Shown piece by piece: positions 18,556 to 27,062 of a stretch of DNA of 64,000 nucleotides. Position 1 is the stretch's first letter; the number at the start of each line of letters is the position of its first letter. Below the pieces are notes generated by a model, which was given only the letters and a program-made list of their open reading frames with translations, was not told the DNA's origin and made no database searches. The position numbers were made by a program, and so were the translations under genes. The DNA comes from Bacteroidota bacterium (GTDB lineage Bacteria; Bacteroidota; Bacteroidia; Chitinophagales; Chitinophagaceae): contig JAFEAF010000001.1 of the NCBI GenBank assembly GCA_018266555.1, positions 124,001-188,000 on the forward strand, written 5' to 3'.

Positions 18556-18572
18556 TATGTACTGAATACACA
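18556..18572. promoter_or_regulatory. Candidate 17-bp operator upstream of the GH13 gene
   Basis: TATGTACTGAATACACA is an imperfect palindrome, matching 13 of 17 positions of the site before susC (13511-13527). On the minus strand it is followed by TATCTTAG, one mismatch from the -7 element TAnnTTTG, placing the palindrome near the -33 region of a putative promoter for the GH13-Nudix operon. Confidence 0.5.
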
Positions 18573-18642
18573 TTGTTTTTTTTTCTTTTAAAAAAATATG
18601 AGATTTGGTTCTTTTTAATGCCCGGTTTTCAAAATTATTTGT

Positions 18643-19233
18643 ATGTGTATAATTCGGCTGGCCACACCTCTTGATGCTCAGGATATTTTAAACATTTATG
18701 CTCCTTATATCCGAAACACTTCATTTACATTTGAAACAGAAATACCTTCTTTATCAGATTTTGCAAACAGGATAAATGATTATCTCAAACAATGGCCCTG
18801 GCTGGTATGCGAAATCAATGGAATGATTGCCGGCTATGCTTATGGGGGCAAATACCGGGAGCGTACCGCTTATCAATGGTGCGTAGAAAGTTCCATCTAT
18901 ATTCATGATGATTTTCAAAAAAACGGTATCGGGAAAACATTGTATGATGTTTTGATTGAAATTTTAAATAGACAAGGCTTCCGGAATGTTTATGCTGTTA
19001 TTAATCTTCCAAATGAAAAGAGTGTTGCTTTTCATGAAAGCCTCGGCTTTACTTATTTCGCCATTTATGAAAAAGTTGGTTACAAATTGGGTAAATGGAA
19101 AAATGTGGGCTGGTGGCAGCTTTCGATTAATGAATACGGTGATGAACCAAAACCACCGATAACATTTTCAGAATTGAATAAGGATTTCCTGCCTGCTTTG
19201 TTAGAAGAGAAATCAAAAATGATAAAAAGATGA
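18643..19233 (+). CDS. GNAT N-acetyltransferase, phosphinothricin/methionine-sulfone type
   Basis: A 196-residue cytoplasmic acetyltransferase. The Pat/YncA-type pattern is clear: N-terminal IRLATPLDAQDILNIYAPYIRNTSFTFE, the acetyl-CoA loop (DFQKNGIGKTLYDVLIE, Q/RxxGxG/A type), NEKSVAFHESLGF and GWWQL near the end. Relatives acetylate phosphinothricin, methionine sulfoximine or similar amino-acid analogues. It is a lone plus-strand gene, diverging from the polysaccharide locus. The C-terminal ~30 residues extend past the usual family end. Confidence 0.9.
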   Translation: MCIIRLATPLDAQDILNIYAPYIRNTSFTFETEIPSLSDFANRINDYLKQWPWLVCEINGMIAGYAYGGKYRERTAYQWCVESSIYIHDDFQKNGIGKTLYDVLIEILNRQGFRNVYAVINLPNEKSVAFHESLGFTYFAIYEKVGYKLGKWKNVGWWQLSINEYGDEPKPPITFSELNKDFLPALLEEKSKMIKR

Positions 19234-19240
19234 GTTTGCC

Positions 19241-19270
19241 ACAGATGTACACAGATAAACACAGATAAAA
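19241..19270. repeat. Tandem 10-bp repeat (ACAGATNNAM x3) after the acetyltransferase gene
   Basis: Three head-to-tail units acagatgtac, acagataaac and acagataaaa begin exactly at 19241, 19251 and 19261, followed at once by ttttgtgttcattt, which can pair with the aacaca part. It is intergenic, directly after the GNAT stop. It may be a remnant of a dispersed repeat or a weak AT-rich 3' hairpin. Confidence 0.55.
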
Positions 19271-19360
19271 TTTTGTGTTCATTTGCAATACAGCGCTTAT
19301 TTTTCTTGCAGAGAGGAAAGGCAAATTAAGAATGTCCGTTTAATGGATACACGAAAACTG

Positions 19361-19852
19361 TCAGATAAAAATCTCTTTAACATCCCGAAATAAACTATAA
19401 TTTTTTTGCCCTAAGCTTCTGACTTTATCACTCAACGCAAATTTCAGATCGCCATAATTTCTGTGATAAAATTCAGAAATCTTAATTATTTTTTTTCCAT
19501 TTTTAATAATGTATAAAAATTCATAGGTATCATATTTTGAAGGCAATATTGCCGTTTCAAATCCTTCTATTTCGGAGTAAGTAAAAATTTTTTTTGCGCC
19601 CATGCCCAAATACCCCGAGACGGATATTTCTTTATCCCGGATTTCTACCTTGATCACTTTGGTACGAAGCTCACCAAAGAGCGACCAGATCCATATAAAA
19701 AAAAAGAAAACCAGGAGCAGAATAGCTCCCGGAAGTGATAGACTATGCCTGGTAAAAAAAGCAGATAAAGTAAATATCAGCAAAGCAGTCGCTATGAGCA
19801 GCAGTATAATTGGAAAGAATGCCCAAAGTTTGAATTTAGATTTTAAATACAT
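19361..19852 (-). CDS. Membrane protein with PH-like cytoplasmic domain, function unknown
   Basis: A 163-residue protein from ATG 19852. The longer frame from 19942 overlaps the aminotransferase gene and adds an unlikely N-terminus. Two TM helices are at about 10-31 and 37-57, then a beta-rich domain (KVIKVEIRDKEISVSGYLGMGAKKIFTYSEIEGFETA...YIIKNGKKIIKISEFYHRNY) of the bacterial PH-like kind. It sits about 70 bases downstream of the aminotransferase on the same strand. No function can be assigned. Confidence 0.7.
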   Translation of the reverse strand: MYLKSKFKLWAFFPIILLLIATALLIFTLSAFFTRHSLSLPGAILLLVFFFFIWIWSLFGELRTKVIKVEIRDKEISVSGYLGMGAKKIFTYSEIEGFETAILPSKYDTYEFLYIIKNGKKIIKISEFYHRNYGDLKFALSDKVRSLGQKNYSLFRDVKEIFI

Positions 19853-19922
19853 CGGGTAGTGGTTAAAAAATAAAATTGAATTAAATTCCAGGATGAAAGA
19901 AAGAAATGAATAACGCATAACG

Positions 19923-21152
19923 CTACTGCGCTGTTCCCTCACTTTCTGAAAAAGTTACAGGTTGCGAAGCAGTATATTCCTCCAGCGCTCTCTCTAAACA
20001 ATCCATTGCCGCATTAATAGATTCCAGGTTCAGCACATACGCTAACCGCACTTCATTTTTTCCCAAACCTGCTGTTCCATAAAAACCGGTAGCAGGCGCC
20101 AGCATCACCGTTTGATTGTTATAAGAAAAATCTTCAAGCAGCCATTGACAAAATTTATCGCAATCATCAATAGGTAATTTGGCAATAGCATAAAAAGCGC
20201 CGCCGGGCACCGGGCACACTACGCCGGGCATTTTATTCAACCGGCTTACCAATAAATTCCTTCTGGCTAAATATTCTGCTTTTGGTGCGTCAAAATAATG
20301 ATCCGGAAGTTCCACAGCAGCTTCGCCCATAATTTGTGCAAGCCCGGGAGGGCTCAACCTTGCCTGTGCAAATTTCAATGCTGCATCATACACTTGTTTA
20401 TTTTTTGTCACTAAAGCGCCGAGCCTGGCACCACAGGCGCTGTATCGTTTACTGATTGTGTCCATCAGCACTGTATTTTCCTCCATCCCTTTTAAGTGCA
20501 TGGCACTGACATATTCACCATCGTAACAAAATTCCCGGTAGGCTTCATCACTGAAGAGATATAAATTATATTTCAAACAAATGTCCCGCAAAGCTTCCAT
20601 CTCTTCACGGCTGTATAAATATCCTGTAGGATTGTTCGGGCTGCATACCAATATTGCTTTTGTCTTTGAAGTAATCTTCTTTTCAAAATCTTTTATCGGC
20701 GGCAACGCAAACCCGTTATCAATGTATGAAGTGATGGGAACCACATTCACACCCGCTGCGCAGGCAAAACCATTATAGTTGGCATAAAAAGGTTCTGGAA
20801 TAATTACTTCATCACCGGGATTCAGGCAGCTAAAAAAACCGAACAGGATGGCTTCGCTGCCACCGGTTGTGATCAGTATCTGGTCATAGCTCACATCAAT
20901 GCCTACTCTTTTATAATACTGAACCAATTTGCGGCGATAACTTTCATTGCCGGCGCTGTGGCTGTACTCTAATACTTTTATATCAGCGTGGCGAACCGCA
21001 TCCAGGATTTGCGGTGGTGTTTCAATATCCGGTTGCCCGATATTGAGATGATACACTTTAATACCTTTTTGTTTTGCTGCCTCTGCATACGGCACCAGTT
21101 TACGAATGGGTGAGGCGGGCATTTGCCGGCCTCTTTCAGAAATAAATAGCAT
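19923..21152 (-). CDS. Class I/II pyridoxal-phosphate aminotransferase
   Basis: A 409-residue fold-type I aminotransferase (aspartate/aromatic type). Visible elements: substrate-arm N-terminus RGRQMPASPIRKLVPYA; YSHSAGNESYRRKL; TTGGSEAILFGFFSCLNPGDEVIIPEPFY; CSPNNPTGYLYSREE; SDEAYREFCYDGE; the PLP lysine in DTISKRYSACGARLG; and GGAFYAIAKLP. The start at 21152 is kept because the RGxxMPASPIRKL stretch is conserved in the family, although an exact -7 element ends only four bases upstream, implying a leaderless or near-leaderless message. The substrate is not determined. Confidence 0.93.
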   Translation of the reverse strand: MLFISERGRQMPASPIRKLVPYAEAAKQKGIKVYHLNIGQPDIETPPQILDAVRHADIKVLEYSHSAGNESYRRKLVQYYKRVGIDVSYDQILITTGGSEAILFGFFSCLNPGDEVIIPEPFYANYNGFACAAGVNVVPITSYIDNGFALPPIKDFEKKITSKTKAILVCSPNNPTGYLYSREEMEALRDICLKYNLYLFSDEAYREFCYDGEYVSAMHLKGMEENTVLMDTISKRYSACGARLGALVTKNKQVYDAALKFAQARLSPPGLAQIMGEAAVELPDHYFDAPKAEYLARRNLLVSRLNKMPGVVCPVPGGAFYAIAKLPIDDCDKFCQWLLEDFSYNNQTVMLAPATGFYGTAGLGKNEVRLAYVLNLESINAAMDCLERALEEYTASQPVTFSESEGTAQ

Positions 21153-21156
21153 ATAG

Positions 21157-21164
21157 CAAATGTA
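21157..21164 (-). promoter_or_regulatory. Bacteroidota -7 promoter element for the aminotransferase
   Basis: On the minus strand TACATTTG matches TAnnTTTG exactly, four bases before the start codon. No clear TTTG/TTG -33 element is seen at the usual spacing. Confidence 0.55.
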
Positions 21165-21477
21165 AGAAGAACACCGGGTACAGAGCTTGACGAAATGATG
21201 AAGTGTGAGTTTAGCAGGTTTTATTTATTCTGGTACCGTCTTTTGTATTTCATGGTATCACCGGTTGTGCCTGCCTGTTCGTAACACAGTAATGGCGGGT
21301 CACTCATATTTTCGTCCCGATTCATGACATCATTAACATCATTATGATTTCATGGTGTTGAAAAATGAGAAGACGTTAACCCTGGTCTCTGCTGAACTTT
21401 CAATAAGCATTTGGCCCTGGCAAGAGCTTAAACATTTATTTTAAGAACAGTATATTTACGCTCTCAAAAATTTTGCA
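21165..21477. other. Gene-free intergenic stretch
   Basis: About 313 bases between divergent genes. I find no convincing open frame or stable hairpin. Near its right end TATATTTACG (about 21451-21460) resembles a -7 element for the rightward gene starting at 21478. The remainder shows nothing recognisable. Confidence 0.5.
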
Positions 21478-21996
21478 TTGCGCTTTTATTCAAAAGTTTT
21501 TGCATTCCTGGTTATTGCGGCTGCCTGTGTTCTTTCCTTGAAGGCTCAGGAAAATTTTACTGCACGCAATTCGATTTATGTTGATGCTGCAACTAGAGGG
21601 GCGTATTATTCAGTCAACTACGAAAGAATTTTTAGCCAGGGTGAAAAATTCAGCAAAACATGGCAAGCTGGTTTTTCCCTATTAAATGATGTGATTGCAT
21701 TTCCATTGGGAATTCATTTTTTTACAGGCCACCAGAGAGATCACTTTGAATTTGGCTTAACGATTGTGCCTTATATTGAGAAATATGAAAAACTTTTTTC
21801 GCCCGGCAATATATCTGATAAAAAAATATATCTTTTTCCCGGTGCCGGGTATAGGTATCAAAAACCCAATGGCGGCTTTTTTTTTAAAGCTATTATAGCC
21901 CCGGTTATTTATCTCGACCCGCCCTCTGATCATTTCTGGAAGATGGGTGGAAAATTATATACAGGTGGAAATTTAAGCGCTGGTATCAGTTTTTGA
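21478..21996 (+). CDS. Exported protein, probable small outer-membrane beta-barrel, unknown function
   Basis: A 172-residue protein starting with TTG at 21478, chosen because it gives a complete signal peptide (RFYSKVFAFLVIAAACVLSLKAQ). The mature part alternates hydrophobic and polar residues and ends in an aromatic residue (LSAGISF), as in small outer-membrane barrels. Motifs such as NSIYVDAATRGAYYSVNYERIF and GFSLLNDVIAFPLGIHFFTG recall generic Bacteroidota surface barrels. A lone gene; no function can be given. Confidence 0.75.
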   Translation: MRFYSKVFAFLVIAAACVLSLKAQENFTARNSIYVDAATRGAYYSVNYERIFSQGEKFSKTWQAGFSLLNDVIAFPLGIHFFTGHQRDHFEFGLTIVPYIEKYEKLFSPGNISDKKIYLFPGAGYRYQKPNGGFFFKAIIAPVIYLDPPSDHFWKMGGKLYTGGNLSAGISF

Positions 21997-22049
21997 TTTG
22001 TAGCTTCTCACCCGGGTATTTGCTTCACGAACATCACAATAAACTTTTA

Positions 22050-22415
22050 TCATTTCTCTACCTGTATCTGTTTTTCATCGTATATCACTATTTCGGGTCT
22101 GTCTTTATATAGTTTTATTCTTCCGGTGATGCAAACGTCTTTGTCTTTGTAAAATGAGTCAGGGGCTTCTTTAAATTGTTTTCTTGTGTCACCCCATATC
22201 AAAATGGTCAGCGGTGCATCAGGGTATTTGCCTCCGGCATCAAGCAGAGTAGGAGACCCATTGCTTCGATCAAGATAAATGCCACCGAAAATTTTTGTAC
22301 ATACTTTTACCGAATCACCTGTGTGTTTGCTCAATTCATCTATTTTAATATCCTGCTGTGCTTTTACCAATACAGTAAGAAACAGTGCCCCAAAGACCAA
22401 AATTTTTTTTTTCAT
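22050..22415 (-). CDS. Exported OB-fold protein
   Basis: A 121-residue protein with a signal peptide (MKKKILVFGALFLTVLVKAQ) and a five-strand OB-fold-like domain: DSVKVCTKIFGGIYLD, PTLLDAGGKYPDAPLTILIWG, KDVCITGRIKLYKDRPEIVIYD. Such periplasmic OB-fold proteins (nucleic-acid-binding-type or BOF-like) are common in Bacteroidota but their role is unknown. An exact -7 element lies 16 bases upstream. It converges with the gene ending at 21996. Confidence 0.78.
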   Translation of the reverse strand: MKKKILVFGALFLTVLVKAQQDIKIDELSKHTGDSVKVCTKIFGGIYLDRSNGSPTLLDAGGKYPDAPLTILIWGDTRKQFKEAPDSFYKDKDVCITGRIKLYKDRPEIVIYDEKQIQVEK

Positions 22416-22431
22416 GACTTAAATTTTGCTG

Positions 22432-22439
22432 CAAATGTA
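22432..22439 (-). promoter_or_regulatory. Bacteroidota -7 promoter element for the OB-fold gene
   Basis: Minus-strand TACATTTG, exact TAnnTTTG, 16 bases before the ATG at 22415. At 19 bases upstream is TTCA rather than TTTG, so only half of the consensus is exact. Confidence 0.55.
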
Positions 22440-22787
22440 CGGGCGATTCCCGCATAACTGAACTTTCCCCGGAAATTGATATGCTGTGCCCGGTTTTCTC
22501 TTTTCTTCAATAACTATACGGGACTGATAAGTATGAGGATCTAATATTTATAGCTTCTGGCTTCATAGTAGAAGATTATAAACAGCCAGTCATTTATTTT
22601 CTATAACTTCTTTGTGAAAGAAATCTTAAGAAACATCGTTGATTGCAGCAATAAATCTTAAAACTTTGTTGTAACAGCTTACCGGACATTTCTAATTTCA
22701 ATTACAGTTGTAATTTTTCGTTTCAATTGTAAACCACCGCCACTGCAAAGTGATTTCTACTCATTAATCATTTAAGTCAAGCCCGAC
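22440..22787. other. Intergenic region upstream of the SEDS-PBP operon
   Basis: An AT-rich gap of about 350 bases with no supportable gene. It should hold the promoter of the four-gene operon. Besides the inverted repeat at 22700-22715 it contains a direct repeat of TTTCAATT (around 22697 and 22721). No clear TAnnTTTG was found for the rightward operon. Confidence 0.5.
22700..22715. promoter_or_regulatory. Candidate operator upstream of the SEDS-PBP operon
   Basis: AATTACAGTTGTAATT is an inverted repeat with perfect 7-bp arms (AATTACA/TGTAATT) around a two-base centre, 72 bases before the first start codon of the operon. A third, related half-site (CAATTGTAA) follows about ten bases later. 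The form is typical of a dimeric regulator site; the regulator is unknown. Confidence 0.4.
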
Positions 22788-23639
22788 ATGGAAAAATATT
22801 TGTTCAACGATGGAACGAATATCATAAAGGAAGCTCATACCGCAGAAGAACTGAAATCGTTGCTCCTCACCTGTACCGATCCTGCAAAAACTAAGATTTG
22901 GGTATTTGATACCAATGAATGGCTTAGCTTTACTGAGTTTTCAAAAAAATATAACTTCATAAGCACCCCCACAGCTGTAGCGAAAAGAAATGTACCTCCA
23001 CGCATTGAAGAAAATGGCGAAACAGAAACGCCCGGCTGGAAAAGAAAAATCAAAAATTTCGTAATCATCATTTCTGTGATTGCCGTAGCCTTGCTGGTGT
23101 ATAATTTCACTCATGTAGGCTGGGAAAAGGTAGGCCCAGTCAACTTCACAGCTTCTCGCCCTGCAAATACACCTTATGTAAATAGTGATTCACTCATCCA
23201 GGTGATAGAAACACAAAGAGGGCAAAGCCTCGATAAAGTGACAAAAACAAATTTTCGCATACGGAATAGCTGGCCGGAAAAGATCAGCTTAAAACTTACC
23301 GGGGATAAATATTCCAATAAACTTACCAATAGATATGAAAACCTCGAATTTTCCATTGATAATTCCACGGGTTATAATCTGGATAATGCGGTGGTACAGT
23401 TAAACACCTGGAAAAAAGCTGGGATAGATAGCTTTCGCCTGAATAATACGGACACGTTCAGATTTTCCAATATTGGCTATGTAATGCCTGCAAAAAGAAA
23501 AATCGGAAATGATTATAAAGGGGATAGCATTTCTGTTTCATTTTATTCCATAAAATCAAAAGTGTTCAACTTCTGTTATTCTTCAGAAAAAGAAAGCAAT
23601 TACGGAAACAACAATGATAAATGGTATTGTAAACAATAA
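22788..23639 (+). CDS. Single-pass membrane protein, first gene of the SEDS-PBP operon
   Basis: A 283-residue protein not matching a family I know. Residues 1-65 form a small cytoplasmic domain with a W-rich core (KIWVFDTNEWLSFTEF), loosely like a GYF_2-type module. A charged stretch (GWKRKIKN) precedes one TM helix at about 90-107, so the ~175-residue C-terminal domain, rich in beta-type sequence (ISLKLTGDKYSN; LEFSIDNSTGYNLDNAVVQL), should lie in the periplasm. It is followed 10 bases later by the actin/Hsp70-like ATPase. Probably an adaptor linking cytoplasmic and periplasmic parts of the complex (inference). Confidence 0.78.
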   Translation: MEKYLFNDGTNIIKEAHTAEELKSLLLTCTDPAKTKIWVFDTNEWLSFTEFSKKYNFISTPTAVAKRNVPPRIEENGETETPGWKRKIKNFVIIISVIAVALLVYNFTHVGWEKVGPVNFTASRPANTPYVNSDSLIQVIETQRGQSLDKVTKTNFRIRNSWPEKISLKLTGDKYSNKLTNRYENLEFSIDNSTGYNLDNAVVQLNTWKKAGIDSFRLNNTDTFRFSNIGYVMPAKRKIGNDYKGDSISVSFYSIKSKVFNFCYSSEKESNYGNNNDKWYCKQ

Positions 23640-23649
23640 AACAACTACA

Positions 23650-26028
23650 ATGGGTTTATATTATTTGCCATTATTAATTCGCACCGACCGGTATTTTATT
23701 GCCCGGTTAGAGAAGGAACATTCCAGCAGCGAAAAAGAAACTGATTATGATTTTGTAGTGCATGCAGAAGACCGGGTGCCCGCTCCGTTGCTTACCATTG
23801 AAGATCCTGATAAAGTTGTGCTGAACCAAATGGCGCCGGCAGACCTGCAGGATGTGCTGATGCGGGAATGCCACATTTCATTGGTAAAAAATGAAGAAGG
23901 CTTTGAATTGATGATTAGAAAAAGCAATGCCTTTACAGTTGAGCCTTTTTATGATGAAACAACGGGAGTCAAACTGGATTATTCGAAGGATCAAAAACGG
24001 GTGACGCTGAGCTATTACAAAAACAGGGTGGAACAGTTTCCATTTTTTGTGAATGTGAATTTTCACCTAACCGAAAATCACATTTATACTGCCCGTTTTC
24101 ATTTTGCAGTTGTTTCTTCAAGACAATGCCAGAGAGTTGTCATTGATTTTGGAAGTGAAGCCAGTCAAATAGGATATAAAAACTGCGGTCCTCTTTCTTC
24201 TGTCATTCAGTATGATATTTTAGAAAATATCATCAGCCAGTTAAAAACAAACAATAAAATAATAAATTATCAACGGGATGATTTTTTAAATAATGAATCC
24301 GGGCATCATAACCTGTACAGGTCTTTTTATGCAGTTAAAAAAAGAATTACAAAAAATGAACGGGTGCTATTTCCTTTCAATTTTACCAATGACCTTGAGA
24401 AAGATGAAATAAGATTATTTATAACGAAACAAGAAGTTGCTGCGGTAACTGAAACAGCTTTCAGTGATGATTATGAAATTGTACCAAATTTAAAACTTGG
24501 GATAGAAAAGAGTTTACAATTGAGCTGCGATGATCAAACAGAAGATTATAGCATACGGGAACATAAAAAAGAATTAATCAGTGCCATTTTACTTCGCTTG
24601 ATTCGCCTGATGATTGCTACCAAACCCGATTTCAGGAACGGTGGTATCATTGTTACGCTACTCGTTCCGAATATTTATACGCAGCAGAATGTTTTTGATT
24701 TGTTGAATGAACTCCGATGCCAGACATGTGGCTTGCTGGCTTCCTTGAATATCAGAAAAAAAGATTTGTATATAGAGTATGAAACTATTTCAGAAAGTGA
24801 TGCAGCATTTATGGGGTACCAGCAAACACAATCGGATGTCCGGCTTGCCAATGGAGAAATTGCTTTAGTGATTGATTGTGGCAAAGGCACCACAGATATT
24901 TCGATGGTATTGGCAGATGATAATGAAAATTACTGCAGCTTTTTCAGAACAGGGTTTGCTGGGGCAGGTAATGTACTCTCTTATGGATTTGCGGAGGATT
25001 TCCTGACGTTGGTGCTACGGGCTATCCCCGGGAACAATGACCTTTCAGTAAAAGATTTTATACAAAAAAATATTCAGGAACAGAACCTGACTGTAGATGT
25101 ATTGAATTTTTTACAGCTGATGGAATCTCAGAAAAAAAAGTACAATCATTTACCCGCTATTGGACTTACTGAGTTTGGAAAGCTCACCGAACAATCCGAA
25201 GCAACAGAACGATCAATTTCAAATTTGTTTAAGGATCAGTCTACATTGCTGCAATATGCTGAAAGTATTCTGAAAGACAGAAACATCCGCTGGGATAATG
25301 AAATTACAGGCATCATTCAAAAAGCTACAGAGTGTATAGTTCAGTGTATAATTGCCAGTATTCGTGATGTGATCACTAAAGATATCAGGAAACGGATTAA
25401 AATTGCGATGCTTAGCGGTCGAGCTTTTTATTTTGATGAACTGAGAAATCAACTGGGAGAAGAACTGAAAATCCTGCTGGGAGAGAATGTGAGTATAAAC
25501 ACGGTAACACCAGGCAGAGCTGTGAACAATAAAAATGTTGCATTGCACGGGGCATTCAGCGGGGCCTATAAGATCACAGATTTTACCGGTATTCCTATTG
25601 ATAAAAAAGAAGGATTGTCAAAAAACAATGATATTGTCAACAATAATGCATTCCTGTATCATGGTATCAAGATTGAGCCGGGCAACGATATTATCTACAA
25701 CACTTCCATAGTAAGAAGGAACAACCAGGCTTTGAAAGCATTCCGGAATAAAACGATGGATATTTATTTCACAAGGGATAATATTTATTTGCGGTTGATG
25801 GAGAATCAAAAGGTAAAAGATGTCCGGTCGTTGTATAGCATTCTAACATCGGTAGCTGAAGTGTATTCGCCCATCCAGGATTTAAAAGCCATTTCCATGT
25901 TCCCTTCTTATAGCGGCGAGTTGTCATCCATATGTTCTGTATTTAAGGATGTAGCCAATGACCGGCAGTTTGCAAAACGGAAAACTGAAAAAAGGAAAAC
26001 CGGCATTATGCAGTTTTTTCATTTTTGA
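23650..26028 (+). CDS. Actin/Hsp70-superfamily ATPase, second gene of the SEDS-PBP operon
   Basis: A 792-residue cytoplasmic protein from ATG 23650; a frame from 23614 would overlap the upstream gene. The three nucleotide-binding motifs of the actin/Hsp70 fold are readable: phosphate-1 VVIDFGSEASQIG (D166), phosphate-2 LVIDCGKGTTDIS (D409) and the adenosine motif IAMLSGRAFYF (around G590). The ~155-residue N-terminal extension and ~150-residue C-terminal part are not standard DnaK, MreB or FtsA. Size and motifs recall the SrfB/Hsp70-like family. No substrate-binding domain of DnaK type is evident. It likely powers or scaffolds the membrane proteins encoded on either side (inference). Confidence 0.85.
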   Translation: MGLYYLPLLIRTDRYFIARLEKEHSSSEKETDYDFVVHAEDRVPAPLLTIEDPDKVVLNQMAPADLQDVLMRECHISLVKNEEGFELMIRKSNAFTVEPFYDETTGVKLDYSKDQKRVTLSYYKNRVEQFPFFVNVNFHLTENHIYTARFHFAVVSSRQCQRVVIDFGSEASQIGYKNCGPLSSVIQYDILENIISQLKTNNKIINYQRDDFLNNESGHHNLYRSFYAVKKRITKNERVLFPFNFTNDLEKDEIRLFITKQEVAAVTETAFSDDYEIVPNLKLGIEKSLQLSCDDQTEDYSIREHKKELISAILLRLIRLMIATKPDFRNGGIIVTLLVPNIYTQQNVFDLLNELRCQTCGLLASLNIRKKDLYIEYETISESDAAFMGYQQTQSDVRLANGEIALVIDCGKGTTDISMVLADDNENYCSFFRTGFAGAGNVLSYGFAEDFLTLVLRAIPGNNDLSVKDFIQKNIQEQNLTVDVLNFLQLMESQKKKYNHLPAIGLTEFGKLTEQSEATERSISNLFKDQSTLLQYAESILKDRNIRWDNEITGIIQKATECIVQCIIASIRDVITKDIRKRIKIAMLSGRAFYFDELRNQLGEELKILLGENVSINTVTPGRAVNNKNVALHGAFSGAYKITDFTGIPIDKKEGLSKNNDIVNNNAFLYHGIKIEPGNDIIYNTSIVRRNNQALKAFRNKTMDIYFTRDNIYLRLMENQKVKDVRSLYSILTSVAEVYSPIQDLKAISMFPSYSGELSSICSVFKDVANDRQFAKRKTEKRKTGIMQFFHF

Positions 26029-26042
26029 ATTAAAGTAAATGT

Positions 26043-27053
26043 ATGCGTTATAAAATAGTTTTCTTTATACTCTTTGCTTCTTTCTCTGCTTCCTTGTATG
26101 CACAAACGGAAACAAAAAATATCCGTATTGTGGATACGCTGACTCCCCAGGAAAAAAAATCGAGAAACCCTATACTTCTTCAATCAGAAATTGATTCTTT
26201 AATTAAACTGCATGAGGCTGGTATGGTGAAGCCAATAATAAGAGAACCGGTAAAGGAAGAAAAAAGCAATTCGAATAACTGGCTCTTGCTTGTAGCGGCA
26301 GTTACAATAATTGCAGCGGGATTACTCGTCGGATTATTTTTTCAACAACGAAAACAATTTGCTCAGATTTCAGAGAATTTAATTAGGCAGTTACGACAAC
26401 TTGAATTTCATAATAACGTATCTGCAAATGGAAATTCTAATGAAAATGCTCAAAAACAGATTTCAGATATGCAAACAAAAACACGGGACCTAAACAGCAG
26501 GCTTGAGAAACTGAAAACAGAAAATGAAAGCCTGAACACAGCATTGAAAGAATTCGGAAGAGCGCAGGCCGAGTATGAAACTTTGGCAAAAGCCATTTCT
26601 AAAACGTTTAAAGTAAAAAAATACCCTGGAGTATCCGAAAGAAAATCAGATATTGAAACTCTGATAAACTTGTTTGAAACTGAACAATCATTTACTGCAC
26701 ATGTCTATGAACAGTTTATTAAACCGGTCACGTCTATTGTAGATGCCAATAAAAATAATCCGGCGGGAATGAATAAAGAACAACAGGAAAAATTACTGGA
26801 ACTGCTGATTTCGTTATCTCTGTTATATATTGAGTATTTGTATTTGCGGGTAAATGAATTGTCCGTAGGTGGAAATATGGTGCAACGGATAAGTGATATT
26901 AAAAACGGGTTGGTGTTGAATCCCTTATTATTGAAAAAATTAAATACCCAAAACGGCAGCCGTGCTTTGGTGCTCAGGATAGCTTTGGAAAAAATTAATC
27001 TCCAGCATCTTTCTTACCCTGTTTTTGAAGAAACAGATCTGAACCACCGCTAA
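26043..27053 (+). CDS. Coiled-coil single-pass membrane protein, third gene of the SEDS-PBP operon
   Basis: A 336-residue protein. It has a signal peptide (MRYKIVFFILFASFSASLYA|Q), a short periplasmic segment (21-79), one TM helix at about 80-100, then a cytoplasmic coiled coil (about 105-185, e.g. KTRDLNSRLEKLKTENESLN) and a helical C-terminal domain. The topology resembles scaffold proteins that recruit cytoplasmic filaments to the membrane. It lies 14 bases after the ATPase and 9 bases before the SEDS-PBP gene. No family recognised; the role as connector is inferred from topology and operon position. Confidence 0.8.
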   Translation: MRYKIVFFILFASFSASLYAQTETKNIRIVDTLTPQEKKSRNPILLQSEIDSLIKLHEAGMVKPIIREPVKEEKSNSNNWLLLVAAVTIIAAGLLVGLFFQQRKQFAQISENLIRQLRQLEFHNNVSANGNSNENAQKQISDMQTKTRDLNSRLEKLKTENESLNTALKEFGRAQAEYETLAKAISKTFKVKKYPGVSERKSDIETLINLFETEQSFTAHVYEQFIKPVTSIVDANKNNPAGMNKEQQEKLLELLISLSLLYIEYLYLRVNELSVGGNMVQRISDIKNGLVLNPLLLKKLNTQNGSRALVLRIALEKINLQHLSYPVFEETDLNHR

Positions 27054-27062
27054 TAAAAACGA

